Shown: in pieces, positions 1-5,059 of the stretch
Layout of the letters: each line of letters opens with the position of its first letter
Position numbering within the stretch: the stretch's first letter is position 1
DNA from: a bacterium
GTDB taxonomy: Bacteria > Krumholzibacteriota > Krumholzibacteria > LZORAL124-64-63
Direction: 5' to 3'
Assembly: GCA_021767885.1 (NCBI GenBank)
Contig: JAASSM010000100.1
Location: 1-6,764 of the forward strand
DNA length: 6,764 nucleotides
The notes under the pieces: generated by a model
What the model saw: only the letters and a program-made list of their open reading frames with translations
Databases searched by the model: none
What the model was told of the DNA's origin: nothing
Made by a program: the position numbers and the translations under genes

Positions 1-559
1 GGGCGATCCCGTGCCGCCGGAGCGCATCCGTGTCGAGGTGCTGTTCCACGCCGGGCAGGATGGCGAGGCGGTCGCATCCCAGGCGTGCGCAGAGGCCGAT
101 CATCAGCGCCGTGCCGCGGCCGTCGACGCCGAGATCGGACTGCAGGATCAGCTCGGCGGGCGGGGCGAGCAGCGTCCACAGCCAGCGGATCAGGTCGAGG
201 TTGAGGTCCACCAGACGCCGCTGGCCTCGGGCGTAGATGTGGGTGATGGCCGGGGCGTGGTCAGCATACCATGGGGCGTGGGCGTAGTTCTGGCGGATGC
301 CCCGCAGGTGCTTCGCGCGCCAGCCGCGCTCCTCGGCGATCTCCACCTGGTCGATGCGCTGCAACCCCCGGCCGGTGCGCCAGACGGGCACGGTGAGCCA
401 CAGCTCGCCGTCCTCGTTCTTCAGCCGGTTGCTGGTCAGCCAGGTGCGGCCGCGGGGGAACTGGACCTGGTCCAGCAGGACCAGGCGGTCCGCGTGCAGG
501 GCCTTGTGGAAGAGGCCCGGCCAGGGCAGGAAGATGGGCTGGTGGGTGGCCAGGATCAC
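1..559 (-). CDS. WbqC-family protein, C-terminal part cut by the window edge
   Basis: Reading the minus strand from GTG at 559 gives 186 open codons to the left edge, so the 3' end is missing. The product starts VILATHQPIFLPWPGLFHKA. It continues with LLDQVQFPRG (about residues 28-37), WLTVPVWRTGRG (54-65), WRAKHLRGIRQNYAHAPWY (80-98), LVDLNLDLIRWL (116-127) and SDLGVDGRGTALMIGLCARLG (141-161). This order matches the WbqC-like family: an N-terminal HQP..LPW..F motif, the LD.VQF motif, W..KHL...YG-like, DLN..LI, and a late G..GRG segment. Family members are usually about 220-250 residues, so roughly 40-60 residues are missing. A strong Shine-Dalgarno (GGGAGGTGA) lies just upstream of the GTG, and no better in-frame start is visible. 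WbqC proteins occur in O-antigen and other surface-polysaccharide clusters; their exact biochemical activity is, to my knowledge, not firmly settled. The family call is solid, the role is inference. Confidence 0.92.
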   Translation of the reverse strand, partial: MILATHQPIFLPWPGLFHKALHADRLVLLDQVQFPRGRTWLTSNRLKNEDGELWLTVPVWRTGRGLQRIDQVEIAEERGWRAKHLRGIRQNYAHAPWYADHAPAITHIYARGQRRLVDLNLDLIRWLWTLLAPPAELILQSDLGVDGRGTALMIGLCARLGCDRLAILPGVEQHLDTDALRRHGIA

Positions 560-566
560 GGGCTCA

Positions 567-573
567 CCTCCCG
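567..573 (-). promoter_or_regulatory. Strong ribosome binding site deciding the GTG start of the WbqC-family gene
   Basis: The minus strand reads GGGAGGTGAGCCCGTG here, a near-perfect Shine-Dalgarno core followed by a short spacer. A second GTG lies inside the Shine-Dalgarno run, but it reads GTG AGC CCG TGA and stops at once. The GTG at 559 is therefore the start that keeps the WbqC motifs in frame. Confidence 0.75.
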
Positions 574-668
574 GTGGCGGATCCGGTGGGGTCCGCTCCC
601 CGGACAATGTCGCCGCGCGGGCCGGGCCTCGCACCTTGCGGGTCGCCGACTCTCGGCTTTCATGTAGA

Positions 669-694
669 GAACTTTTTTCGTCGCATTTCTGTCA
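669..694 (+). promoter_or_regulatory. Candidate ECF-type promoter for the secreted lipocalin-like gene
   Basis: GAACTT at 669-674 is followed 16 bases later by GTCA at 691-694. This resembles the AAC-containing -35 and GTC-containing -10 elements of extracytoplasmic-function sigma factors. The spacing fits, and the gene downstream is exported, which would suit envelope-linked control. The match rests on two short elements in an otherwise unstudied genome and may be chance. A predicted start near 700 would leave a leader of about 100 bases. Confidence 0.22.
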
Positions 695-730
695 CGCGGC
701 GATCATGGACTCCGTAGAGGACGCCAGAGA

Positions 731-753
731 GCCGGCCGCCGCGACGGCCCGGC
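731..753 (+). promoter_or_regulatory. GC-rich inverted repeat in the leader of the secreted lipocalin-like gene
   Basis: GCCGGCCG at 731-738 pairs with CGGCCCGGC at 745-753, with one unpaired base and a six-base loop. It lies about 45 bases upstream of the ATG and could fold in the mRNA leader. No T tract follows, so it does not look like an intrinsic terminator. In DNA this rich in G and C such pairings arise by chance, so its meaning is uncertain. Confidence 0.25.
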
Positions 754-798
754 GCTGCCCGTAGAGCATATCGTCCGTTTCCAGCCCGGGAGAATCCC

Positions 799-1539
799 AT
801 GAAGACCCTTGCCATCGCCCTGCTCGCCGTGATCGCCAGCGCCCTGGCCGCCGTGCCCACCGCCGCCCAGTCGTTCTCCTTCGAGGAGATGATCGGGACC
901 TGGGAGGGAACGGTCTCCAGCGAGTACTTCGGGGGCTACACCGACCCCATCACGCTCATGGTTCACGCCGACGGCACCTACGACGAGACCAGTGGCCACC
1001 TCAGCGTCAGCTACTACGACCAGCGCTTCGTCTCCCACGAGGCCTCCACCAACCGCGTGAAGTTCCGCTGGCTGACCACGGTCTACTCCGGCCAGTACTT
1101 CTACACGACGGTCTACTTCGAGGTGGTGGAATACACCGGCGACCACCTGGTGCTGCACTACAATTTCGACGACCTCGACCAGCCCCTGCCCGAGGTCCAG
1201 AGCCTGGTGCTGACCCGCGCCGGCACCACGAGCGTCGGCGACCAGCGCGGCCGCACGCCGGCGGCCGTCATCTCCGCGACCGCCTACCCCAACCCGTTCA
1301 ACCCGGCCACGCGCCTGGCCTTCTCCCTGCCGTCGGACGGACCGGTCCGGGTCGAGGTCCTCGATCTGCGCGGCCGCCGCGTCGCGTTGCTGCACCAGGG
1401 GCCCCTGGCGGCCGGGCGTCACGAGCTGGAGTGGCGAGGACGCGACGCGGCGGGCCAGGCCGTCCCCGGCGGGGTCTATCTCGCCAGCATCCAGACCCCC
1501 ACGAACCGGCAGACGGTGAAACTCACCCTGGCGAAGTGA
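799..1539 (+). CDS. Secreted protein: lipocalin-like beta-rich domain plus C-terminal FlgD-like Ig (sorting-type) domain
   Basis: 246 residues. MKTLAIALLAVIASALAAVPTAAQ is a clear Sec signal peptide with probable cleavage near residue 23-24. Residues about 25-140 are rich in alternating aromatic and polar residues: IGTWEGTV, a HADGTYDET turn, then NRVKFRW, YFYTTVYFEVVEYTGDHLVLHYN. This is what a small antiparallel beta-barrel looks like; IGTW followed by a DGTY turn resembles lipocalin-like families, but I cannot name one. Residues about 150-246 are a FlgD-like Ig domain: YPNPFNPATRLAFSLP, VRVEVLDLRGRRVALL, GRHELEWRGRDAAGQAVPGGVYLA, ending VKLTLAK. Such tails end many exported proteins in FCB-type lineages and resemble type IX secretion sorting domains. 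GGGAGA five bases before the ATG supports this start. The stop is 10 bases from the convergent permease stop. Ligand and role are unknown. Confidence 0.9.
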   Translation: MKTLAIALLAVIASALAAVPTAAQSFSFEEMIGTWEGTVSSEYFGGYTDPITLMVHADGTYDETSGHLSVSYYDQRFVSHEASTNRVKFRWLTTVYSGQYFYTTVYFEVVEYTGDHLVLHYNFDDLDQPLPEVQSLVLTRAGTTSVGDQRGRTPAAVISATAYPNPFNPATRLAFSLPSDGPVRVEVLDLRGRRVALLHQGPLAAGRHELEWRGRDAAGQAVPGGVYLASIQTPTNRQTVKLTLAK

Positions 1540-1554
1540 GCCTCACCGCTCACT
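1535..1554. terminator. Inverted repeat spanning both convergent stop codons, possible bidirectional terminator
   Basis: AGTGAGC at 1535-1541 and GCTCACT at 1548-1554 are perfect inverted copies separated by a six-base loop. The TGA of the rightward gene and the TGA of the leftward permease gene each sit inside one arm, so the repeat is symmetrical about the junction. No T tract follows on either side, so it would be a weak or factor-dependent terminator at best. Confidence 0.35.
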
Positions 1555-2380
1555 CCTTCACCGCGCCCCGGGTCAGCCCCTGGACCATGCGCCGCTGGAA
1601 GACCAGCGTGAGCACCACCACCGGCAGGGTGGTGATGGTGGCCGCGGCCATGATCTCGCCCCAGGGCACCTGCCCGTGCAGCCCCTCGAACAGGGCGATG
1701 CCCACGGGCAGCGTGCGCGCGGCGTGGTCGGTGGTGAGCATGAGCGCGAACAGGAACTCGTTGAAGGCGAAGATGAACGCCAGCAGGAGCGTGGAGAGGA
1801 CGCCCGGCGCGGCCAGTGGCAGCACCACGTGCCGCAGGGCCTGCAGGCGCGTGCAGCCGTCCACCAGCGCCGCCTGGTCCAGCTCCCGGGGGATGCGGGC
1901 GAAGTAGCTCACCAGCACCCACACCGCCAGCGGCAGGGTCCAGGCGGCATAGGGGAAGACCAGCGCCTGGTGGGTGTTGATCCAGCCCAGCTGCGCCATG
2001 GCCCGGAACAGGAAGCCCAGCAGACTCACCGGCGGGAACATGGACAGCGCGAGCACGGCCACCAGCACCGTCGCCTTGCCCGGAAGCGGCAGGCGGGTCA
2101 GGGCGTAGGCCGCCAGCGAGGCGACGCTCACCGCGAGCAGCGCGCTGAGGGCGGCCACCAGCAGGCTGTTGCGGACGTAGGCCAGGACGTGCGCGGTGGG
2201 ATCGGTGAGCACGGTGCGGACGTGGTCGAGGGTGGGTGTGAAGGGCACGTCGGGCCGCAGGAAATCCGGGCGGGCGGCCAGGCCGGTGGCCACCATCACC
2301 ACCAGCGGGGCCAGGCAGAATCCCGCGGTGGCCAGGATGCCCGCCGCGAGCAGGAGCCGCCGCATCCGCCGCTCGCTCAT
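1550..2380 (-). CDS. Carbohydrate ABC transporter inner-membrane permease, MalG/UgpE type
   Basis: 276 residues, the usual length for this COG0395-type permease. A transmembrane segment follows the basic start (residues about 8-33), then an extracytoplasmic stretch, then NSLLVAALSALLAVSVASLAAYALTR (71-96) opening the core binding-protein-dependent permease domain, with further hydrophobic segments near 105-126, 139-160, 195-217 and 245-261. The cytoplasmic EAA loop that contacts the ATPase reads ELDQAALVDGCTR...HVVLPL (166-189) and keeps the invariant glycine and the LPL end. The ATG overlaps the stop of the upstream permease as ATGA, so the pair is probably translationally coupled. It is the last gene of the operon; no ATPase gene follows. 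Its partner permease would supply the other half of the pore. The sugar cannot be told from the permease alone. Confidence 0.95.
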   Translation of the reverse strand: MSERRMRRLLLAAGILATAGFCLAPLVVMVATGLAARPDFLRPDVPFTPTLDHVRTVLTDPTAHVLAYVRNSLLVAALSALLAVSVASLAAYALTRLPLPGKATVLVAVLALSMFPPVSLLGFLFRAMAQLGWINTHQALVFPYAAWTLPLAVWVLVSYFARIPRELDQAALVDGCTRLQALRHVVLPLAAPGVLSTLLLAFIFAFNEFLFALMLTTDHAARTLPVGIALFEGLHGQVPWGEIMAAATITTLPVVVLTLVFQRRMVQGLTRGAVKE

Positions 2381-3285
2381 GACAGATCCCTCCCGAAGCG
2401 TCCCAGCCGCACCACCACCAGGGCCAGAAGGAAGGTCACCAGGAAGAGCACGGTGCTGCTGGCCGCCCCGTAGCCCAGGTCGCCGGCGCTGAAGTGCTCG
2501 TACGCCAGCAGCGAGAGCGAGGTGGTGGCGCCACCCGGGCCGCCGCCGGTGAGCACGTAGATGACGTCGAAGACGCGCAGCGCCTCGATCATGCGGAAGA
2601 GCACGGCCACCACCAGCACCGGCCGCAGCAGCGGCAGCGTCACCGCGGTGAAGCGCCGCCAGAGCGAGGCGCCATCCACGCGGGCCTGGTCGTGCAGCGT
2701 GCCGGGGATCTGCGCCAGGCCCGCCAGCAGGATGATGGCCACGAACGGCGTGGTCTTCCACGCGTCGGCCACCAGCAGGGCCAGGAACGACCCCGCCTCG
2801 CTGCCCAGCCAGTGCACCGGCTGTTCCGCGAGGCCGAGGCCCTGCAGCAGCCAGCTCGCCGCGCCATGCTCGCCGCCGGCCACGATGCGCTCGAAGACCC
2901 GCCCGGACACCGCCGCCGGGATGGCCCACGGAACGAGCACCAGCGCCCGCAGCGGGCCGCGGCCCGGGAAGGTCTGGTTCAGGACCAGGGCGATGCCCAG
3001 ACCGAGGGCCACCTCGAGCGGGACCGAGGCCAGCATGAACAGCACGGTGAAGCGCGCGGCCTGCCAGAAGGCGGGGTCGTCCAGCAGACGGGCGTAGTTG
3101 GCCAGGCCCACGAACGCGCGCGGCAGGAAGACCACGTCGCGCAGGGTGCTCTGGACCATGGTGCCGATCACCGGGACCAGGACCAGCCCGCCCAGCAGCA
3201 GCGCCACCGGCAGCAGGTAGCCAGCGGCGTGGCGCCAGGGAAGCAGGCGCGCCGTGGCGGCGGGACGGCGACGGTCAGCGGACAT
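2377..3285 (-). CDS. Carbohydrate ABC transporter inner-membrane permease, MalF/UgpA type
   Basis: 302 residues, matching the short UgpA/ThuF class and lacking the large MalF periplasmic insertion. Transmembrane segments are visible near residues 21-43, 79-103, 112-128, 166-194, 221-240 and 275-293. The EAA loop reads LHDQARVDGASLWRRFTAVTLPLL (197-220), and the family segment FDVIYVLTGGGPGGAT follows (239-254). The open frame extends 58 codons further upstream, but that stretch is Arg- and Pro-rich and lies wholly inside the binding-protein gene. ATG at 3285 has GGAAGG upstream at suitable distance and opens a normal basic N-terminus (MSADRRRP) before the first membrane segment. The gene starts 11 bases before the binding-protein stop and ends in an ATGA overlap with the next permease, so all three genes are tightly coupled. 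Confidence 0.95.
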   Translation of the reverse strand: MSADRRRPAATARLLPWRHAAGYLLPVALLLGGLVLVPVIGTMVQSTLRDVVFLPRAFVGLANYARLLDDPAFWQAARFTVLFMLASVPLEVALGLGIALVLNQTFPGRGPLRALVLVPWAIPAAVSGRVFERIVAGGEHGAASWLLQGLGLAEQPVHWLGSEAGSFLALLVADAWKTTPFVAIILLAGLAQIPGTLHDQARVDGASLWRRFTAVTLPLLRPVLVVAVLFRMIEALRVFDVIYVLTGGGPGGATTSLSLLAYEHFSAGDLGYGAASSTVLFLVTFLLALVVVRLGRFGRDLS

Positions 3286-4669
3286 GTCCGGGGCCTTCCG
3301 CCTGGCGCGGACGGGCGCTGGCTGCCGCGCCGTCGCGGACGTGCCCGGAGCCGGCGTAGTACCGGTCCAGGGCCGCGATCTCACGCTCCGCGGCCGCCAG
3401 GGCCGCCGCGGGCGTGACGCGGCCGGAGATGGCGGCGCTGAGATGGCGCTGCAGGACACCCGACATCTGGGGATACCAGGGGACCGGGGGCCGTGGCCGC
3501 GCCGCGCGGAGGGCCGCCTCCAGCCGCGGCAGGTGGGGCAGTTCCCGGATCAGGTCGCGATCGCGGTAGAGATCACGGCGGCCGGGATTCCAGCCGAGGC
3601 GCCGGACCATGGTCTTCTGGACCGGCCGCGACGTGAGCCAGCGCACGAGGCGGATGGCCTCCTGGCGGGCGTCGCTGAACCGCGAGACGCCCACGTGCCA
3701 GCCGCCGAGCGTCCCGGCGCCGGTGCCCGGCTGCGGCCCCGGCAGCGGCGCCACCCCCACCCGACCGCGGACCGGCGAGCCGGGCCGCTGGTGAAGCGCC
3801 CAGGCGTAGGGCCAGTTCCGCTCGAACAGGGCGTCGCCCCGCTGGAACGCGGTGCGCACCTCCTCCTCGCGCATCTCCGTGCTCGTCGACGGCGGCGAGA
3901 GGCGGTGGACGTGGATGAGGTCGTGCATCAGCGCGAGGGCGGCGCGGTTGGCCGGGGTGTCCACCTGCCAGCCCTGCGCCGTCCGGTGCAGGCCGCCGTC
4001 CCGCCCGGCGAACTCCAGGAAGTTGACCACCAGCCCCTCGTACTGCGCGCCCTGCCAGACGTGGCCGAAGAAGCGGGGATGCTCCGGGCGCTCGGCGGCC
4101 TGGACGGTCCGGGCCATGGCCACCAGCTCATCGAGGGTCCGCGGTGGGCCGTCGAGGCCGTGGGCGTCGAGGAGGTCCTCTCGCCAGTAGAGCAGACCCA
4201 CGTCGAGGTAGACCGGCAGGGCCAGCAGCTCGCCGGCGTGGCGGTCCACGGCGTCGAGGATGCCGGGGAAGACGGTGGCCGTGTCCGCCGCATCCGGTGG
4301 CAGGGGAGCCAGCCAGCGGGCGGCGGCGAACAGGCCGATCCAGGCCACGTCCATCAGGAGCACGTCGGGGTCGGGCCGGCCGGCCGAGAGCGCCACGATC
4401 AGCCCCTGGCGCTGCTGGGCCGTGTCCGAGGGCTGCCGCAGCAGCTCCACCGACACCCCCGTGCTCTCCTCGTAGGCCGCGACCATCTCCTGCCAGACCG
4501 CCAGCTCGGCGGGAGCGCCACCCACGGAGAGGACCAGATCGGCAGGCGGGTCGCCGCACCCCGCGGCGGTCAGCACCAGCGCCGACAGCGCCACGGCCAG
4601 GATCTGGCCGGAGCGCCGGGCGGGCGCCGGAGGCGCGAGCGCTGGCGGCGGGACGCGACGGGGCTCCAT
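3275..4669 (-). CDS. Carbohydrate ABC transporter substrate-binding lipoprotein, family 1 (ThuE/LpqY-like)
   Basis: 464 residues from ATG at 4669, about the usual size for COG1653-type sugar-binding proteins. The N-terminus is Arg- and Pro-rich, then a hydrophobic segment (ILAVALSALVLTAAGC) ends in a lipobox with Cys38, predicting a lipid anchor. Family hallmarks follow: VWQEMVAAYEESTGVSVELL (about 58-77), DPDVLLMDVAWIGLFAAARWLAPL (100-123), LLYWREDLL (159-167), QGAQYEGLVVNFLEFAG (206-222), FERNWPYAWAL (282-292), GGWHVGVS (322-329) and VPWYPQMSGVLQRHLSAAISG (396-416). The QYEGLV..FLE and RNWPYAWAL segments recall trehalose- or maltooligosaccharide-type binding proteins; the true ligand is unproven. 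An in-frame GTG at 4786 would add 39 polar residues across the palindromes and ruin the signal peptide, so I reject it. Ribosome-binding sequence at 4669 is weak. An in-frame GTG at 4675 is a minor alternative. Confidence 0.93.
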   Translation of the reverse strand: MEPRRVPPPALAPPAPARRSGQILAVALSALVLTAAGCGDPPADLVLSVGGAPAELAVWQEMVAAYEESTGVSVELLRQPSDTAQQRQGLIVALSAGRPDPDVLLMDVAWIGLFAAARWLAPLPPDAADTATVFPGILDAVDRHAGELLALPVYLDVGLLYWREDLLDAHGLDGPPRTLDELVAMARTVQAAERPEHPRFFGHVWQGAQYEGLVVNFLEFAGRDGGLHRTAQGWQVDTPANRAALALMHDLIHVHRLSPPSTSTEMREEEVRTAFQRGDALFERNWPYAWALHQRPGSPVRGRVGVAPLPGPQPGTGAGTLGGWHVGVSRFSDARQEAIRLVRWLTSRPVQKTMVRRLGWNPGRRDLYRDRDLIRELPHLPRLEAALRAARPRPPVPWYPQMSGVLQRHLSAAISGRVTPAAALAAAEREIAALDRYYAGSGHVRDGAAASARPRQAEGPGHVR

Positions 4670-4745
4670 GCCCACACCATGACCGAAGGCGGCGCGGGTG
4701 TCGAGGGGACGGCCGTCGCGACCCGCAAAAGTCGGGGAACTTTCT

Positions 4746-4773
4746 CGGATATTACGGGTATCCCGTATATCCG
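4746..4773. repeat. 28-base imperfect palindrome, probable operator
   Basis: The left arm CGGATATTACGGG (4746-4758) and right arm CCCGTATATCCG (4762-4773) are inverted copies apart from one extra T in the left arm, around a TAT centre. Twelve paired positions with a three-base centre is far beyond a chance palindrome of this length. It sits 77-104 bases upstream of the binding-protein ATG and 49-76 bases upstream of the small gene. No T tract follows on either strand, which favours a protein-binding site over an intrinsic terminator. The odd centre does not look like a classical LacI-family operator with a central CG. Confidence 0.6.
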
Positions 4774-4788
4774 AACCCGGATTCACGC

Positions 4789-4799
4789 CGGGTATCCCG
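4789..4799. repeat. Second copy of the operator core CGGGTATCCCG
   Basis: CGGGTATCCCG occurs here and again at 4755-4765 inside the long palindrome, with centres 34 bases apart, close to three helical turns. The element is itself a palindrome (CGGG-TAT-CCCG). The left arm of this copy also pairs with ACCCGG at 4775-4780. Repeated half-symmetrical sites at near-helical spacing are typical of cooperative repressor binding. Confidence 0.5.
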
Positions 4800-4821
4800 C
4801 CCCTCGAGCAAGGGATGCATC

Positions 4822-5022
4822 ATGTTCGCCAGCGACCCCGGCCTCGGCCCCCGCGCCACCCGATCCGCCGGCCGCCGCACGGCCGCCCGGCTCGGTGGCA
4901 CCGCCATCTACCTGGGCCCCTGCCGCCGCTGGCAGCAGGTGCTGCAGGTGCAGCTCGAGGCCCTCCAGGACGACGACGAGAACGACCTCGACGCATTCGA
5001 CGACCTCGACCCCGCGGAATGA
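4822..5022 (+). CDS. Small hypothetical protein with basic N-terminal half and acidic tail
   Basis: 66 residues, not recognised. The first half is Arg- and Gly-rich and basic (GPRATRSAGRRTAARLGG). The middle, about residues 31-50, reads YLGPCRRWQQVLQVQLEALQ and could form an amphipathic or coiled-coil helix. The tail, about 51-66, is strongly acidic (DDDENDLDAFDDLDPAE). There is one cysteine and no signal peptide or membrane segment. An AAGGGA lies six bases before the ATG. Nearly every codon ends in G or C, as in the neighbouring real genes. It is transcribed divergently from the sugar importer operon across a region of palindromes, and convergently with the large secreted protein. The polar charge layout suits a small nucleic-acid- or protein-binding factor, but that is a guess. 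An overlapping minus-strand frame was judged less likely. Confidence 0.6.
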   Translation: MFASDPGLGPRATRSAGRRTAARLGGTAIYLGPCRRWQQVLQVQLEALQDDDENDLDAFDDLDPAE

Positions 5023-5033
5023 ACCCGCCGACA

Positions 5034-5052
5034 CGCGCGCGACGGCCGCGCG
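5034..5052. terminator. GC-rich inverted repeat between convergent genes, weak terminator candidate
   Basis: CGCGCG at 5034-5039 and CGCGCG at 5047-5052 pair around a seven-base loop, between the stop of the small rightward gene (5022) and the stop of the large leftward gene (5060). A TTATTT follows at 5060-5065 on the plus strand, a poor T tract that overlaps the opposing stop codon. Alternating CG makes chance pairing easy, so support is modest. Confidence 0.3.
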
Positions 5053-5059
5053 AGGCCGA

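Larger units (their letters stand above)
560..798. other. Divergent intergenic region between the WbqC-family gene and the secreted lipocalin-like gene
   Basis: This 239-base stretch has no convincing gene; apparent open frames crossing it are antisense to the WbqC-family gene. It must carry the promoters of both divergent genes. The AT-richer stretch around 664-694 (a T run followed by TTTCTGTCA) stands out from the GC-rich surroundings and is the likeliest promoter zone for the rightward gene. The part from 700 to 798 would be a long 5' leader containing one GC-rich inverted repeat. Confidence 0.6.
4670..4821. promoter_or_regulatory. Divergent promoter and operator region of the sugar importer operon and the small acidic-tail gene
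   Basis: This 152-base gap separates the leftward transporter operon from the rightward small gene. Its middle (about 4725-4773) is clearly AT-richer than everything around it. It is dense in inverted repeats: AAAGT/ACTTT at 4728-4743, a long palindrome at 4746-4773, ACCCGG/CCGGGT at 4775-4793, and a second copy of the palindrome core at 4789-4799. TAATAT on the minus strand (from the ATATTA at 4749-4754) could be a -10 for the operon, which would put the big palindrome over the promoter. I could not fix -35 elements with confidence. Confidence 0.6.

Noticed and set aside
11..667. Long plus-strand open frames at the left end
   Set aside because: They lie antisense to the WbqC-family gene, whose minus-strand reading has clear family motifs and a strong ribosome binding site; the plus-strand products are low-complexity and match nothing recognisable.
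703..1422. 239-residue minus-strand open frame
   Set aside because: Antisense to the secreted lipocalin-like gene. Its product is a Gly/Val/Asp-rich mirror of that gene, without domain motifs.
2381..2929. N-terminal extension of the MalG-type permease to 2929
   Set aside because: The extension overlaps the MalF-type permease in another frame and is Arg/Gly/Ala-rich; the ATG at 2380 in an ATGA overlap gives the normal family length.
2494..3417. 307-residue plus-strand open frame
   Set aside because: Antisense to the MalF-type permease, with Gln/His/Arg-rich composition typical of the opposite strand of GC-rich membrane-protein genes.
4746..4773. The long palindrome as an intrinsic terminator
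   Set aside because: No T tract follows on either strand and it lies between two divergent starts, where an operator is more plausible.
4144..4821. Upstream extension of the small acidic-tail gene into a 292-residue plus-strand frame
   Set aside because: The extension is Arg/Pro low-complexity sequence antisense to the binding-protein gene and crosses the palindromic control region; ATG at 4822 has its own ribosome binding site.
4783..5034. 83-residue minus-strand frame opposite the small acidic-tail gene
   Set aside because: No ribosome binding site was evident, it would run into the operator region, and the plus-strand reading has better third-position G/C. It remains the main rival interpretation.
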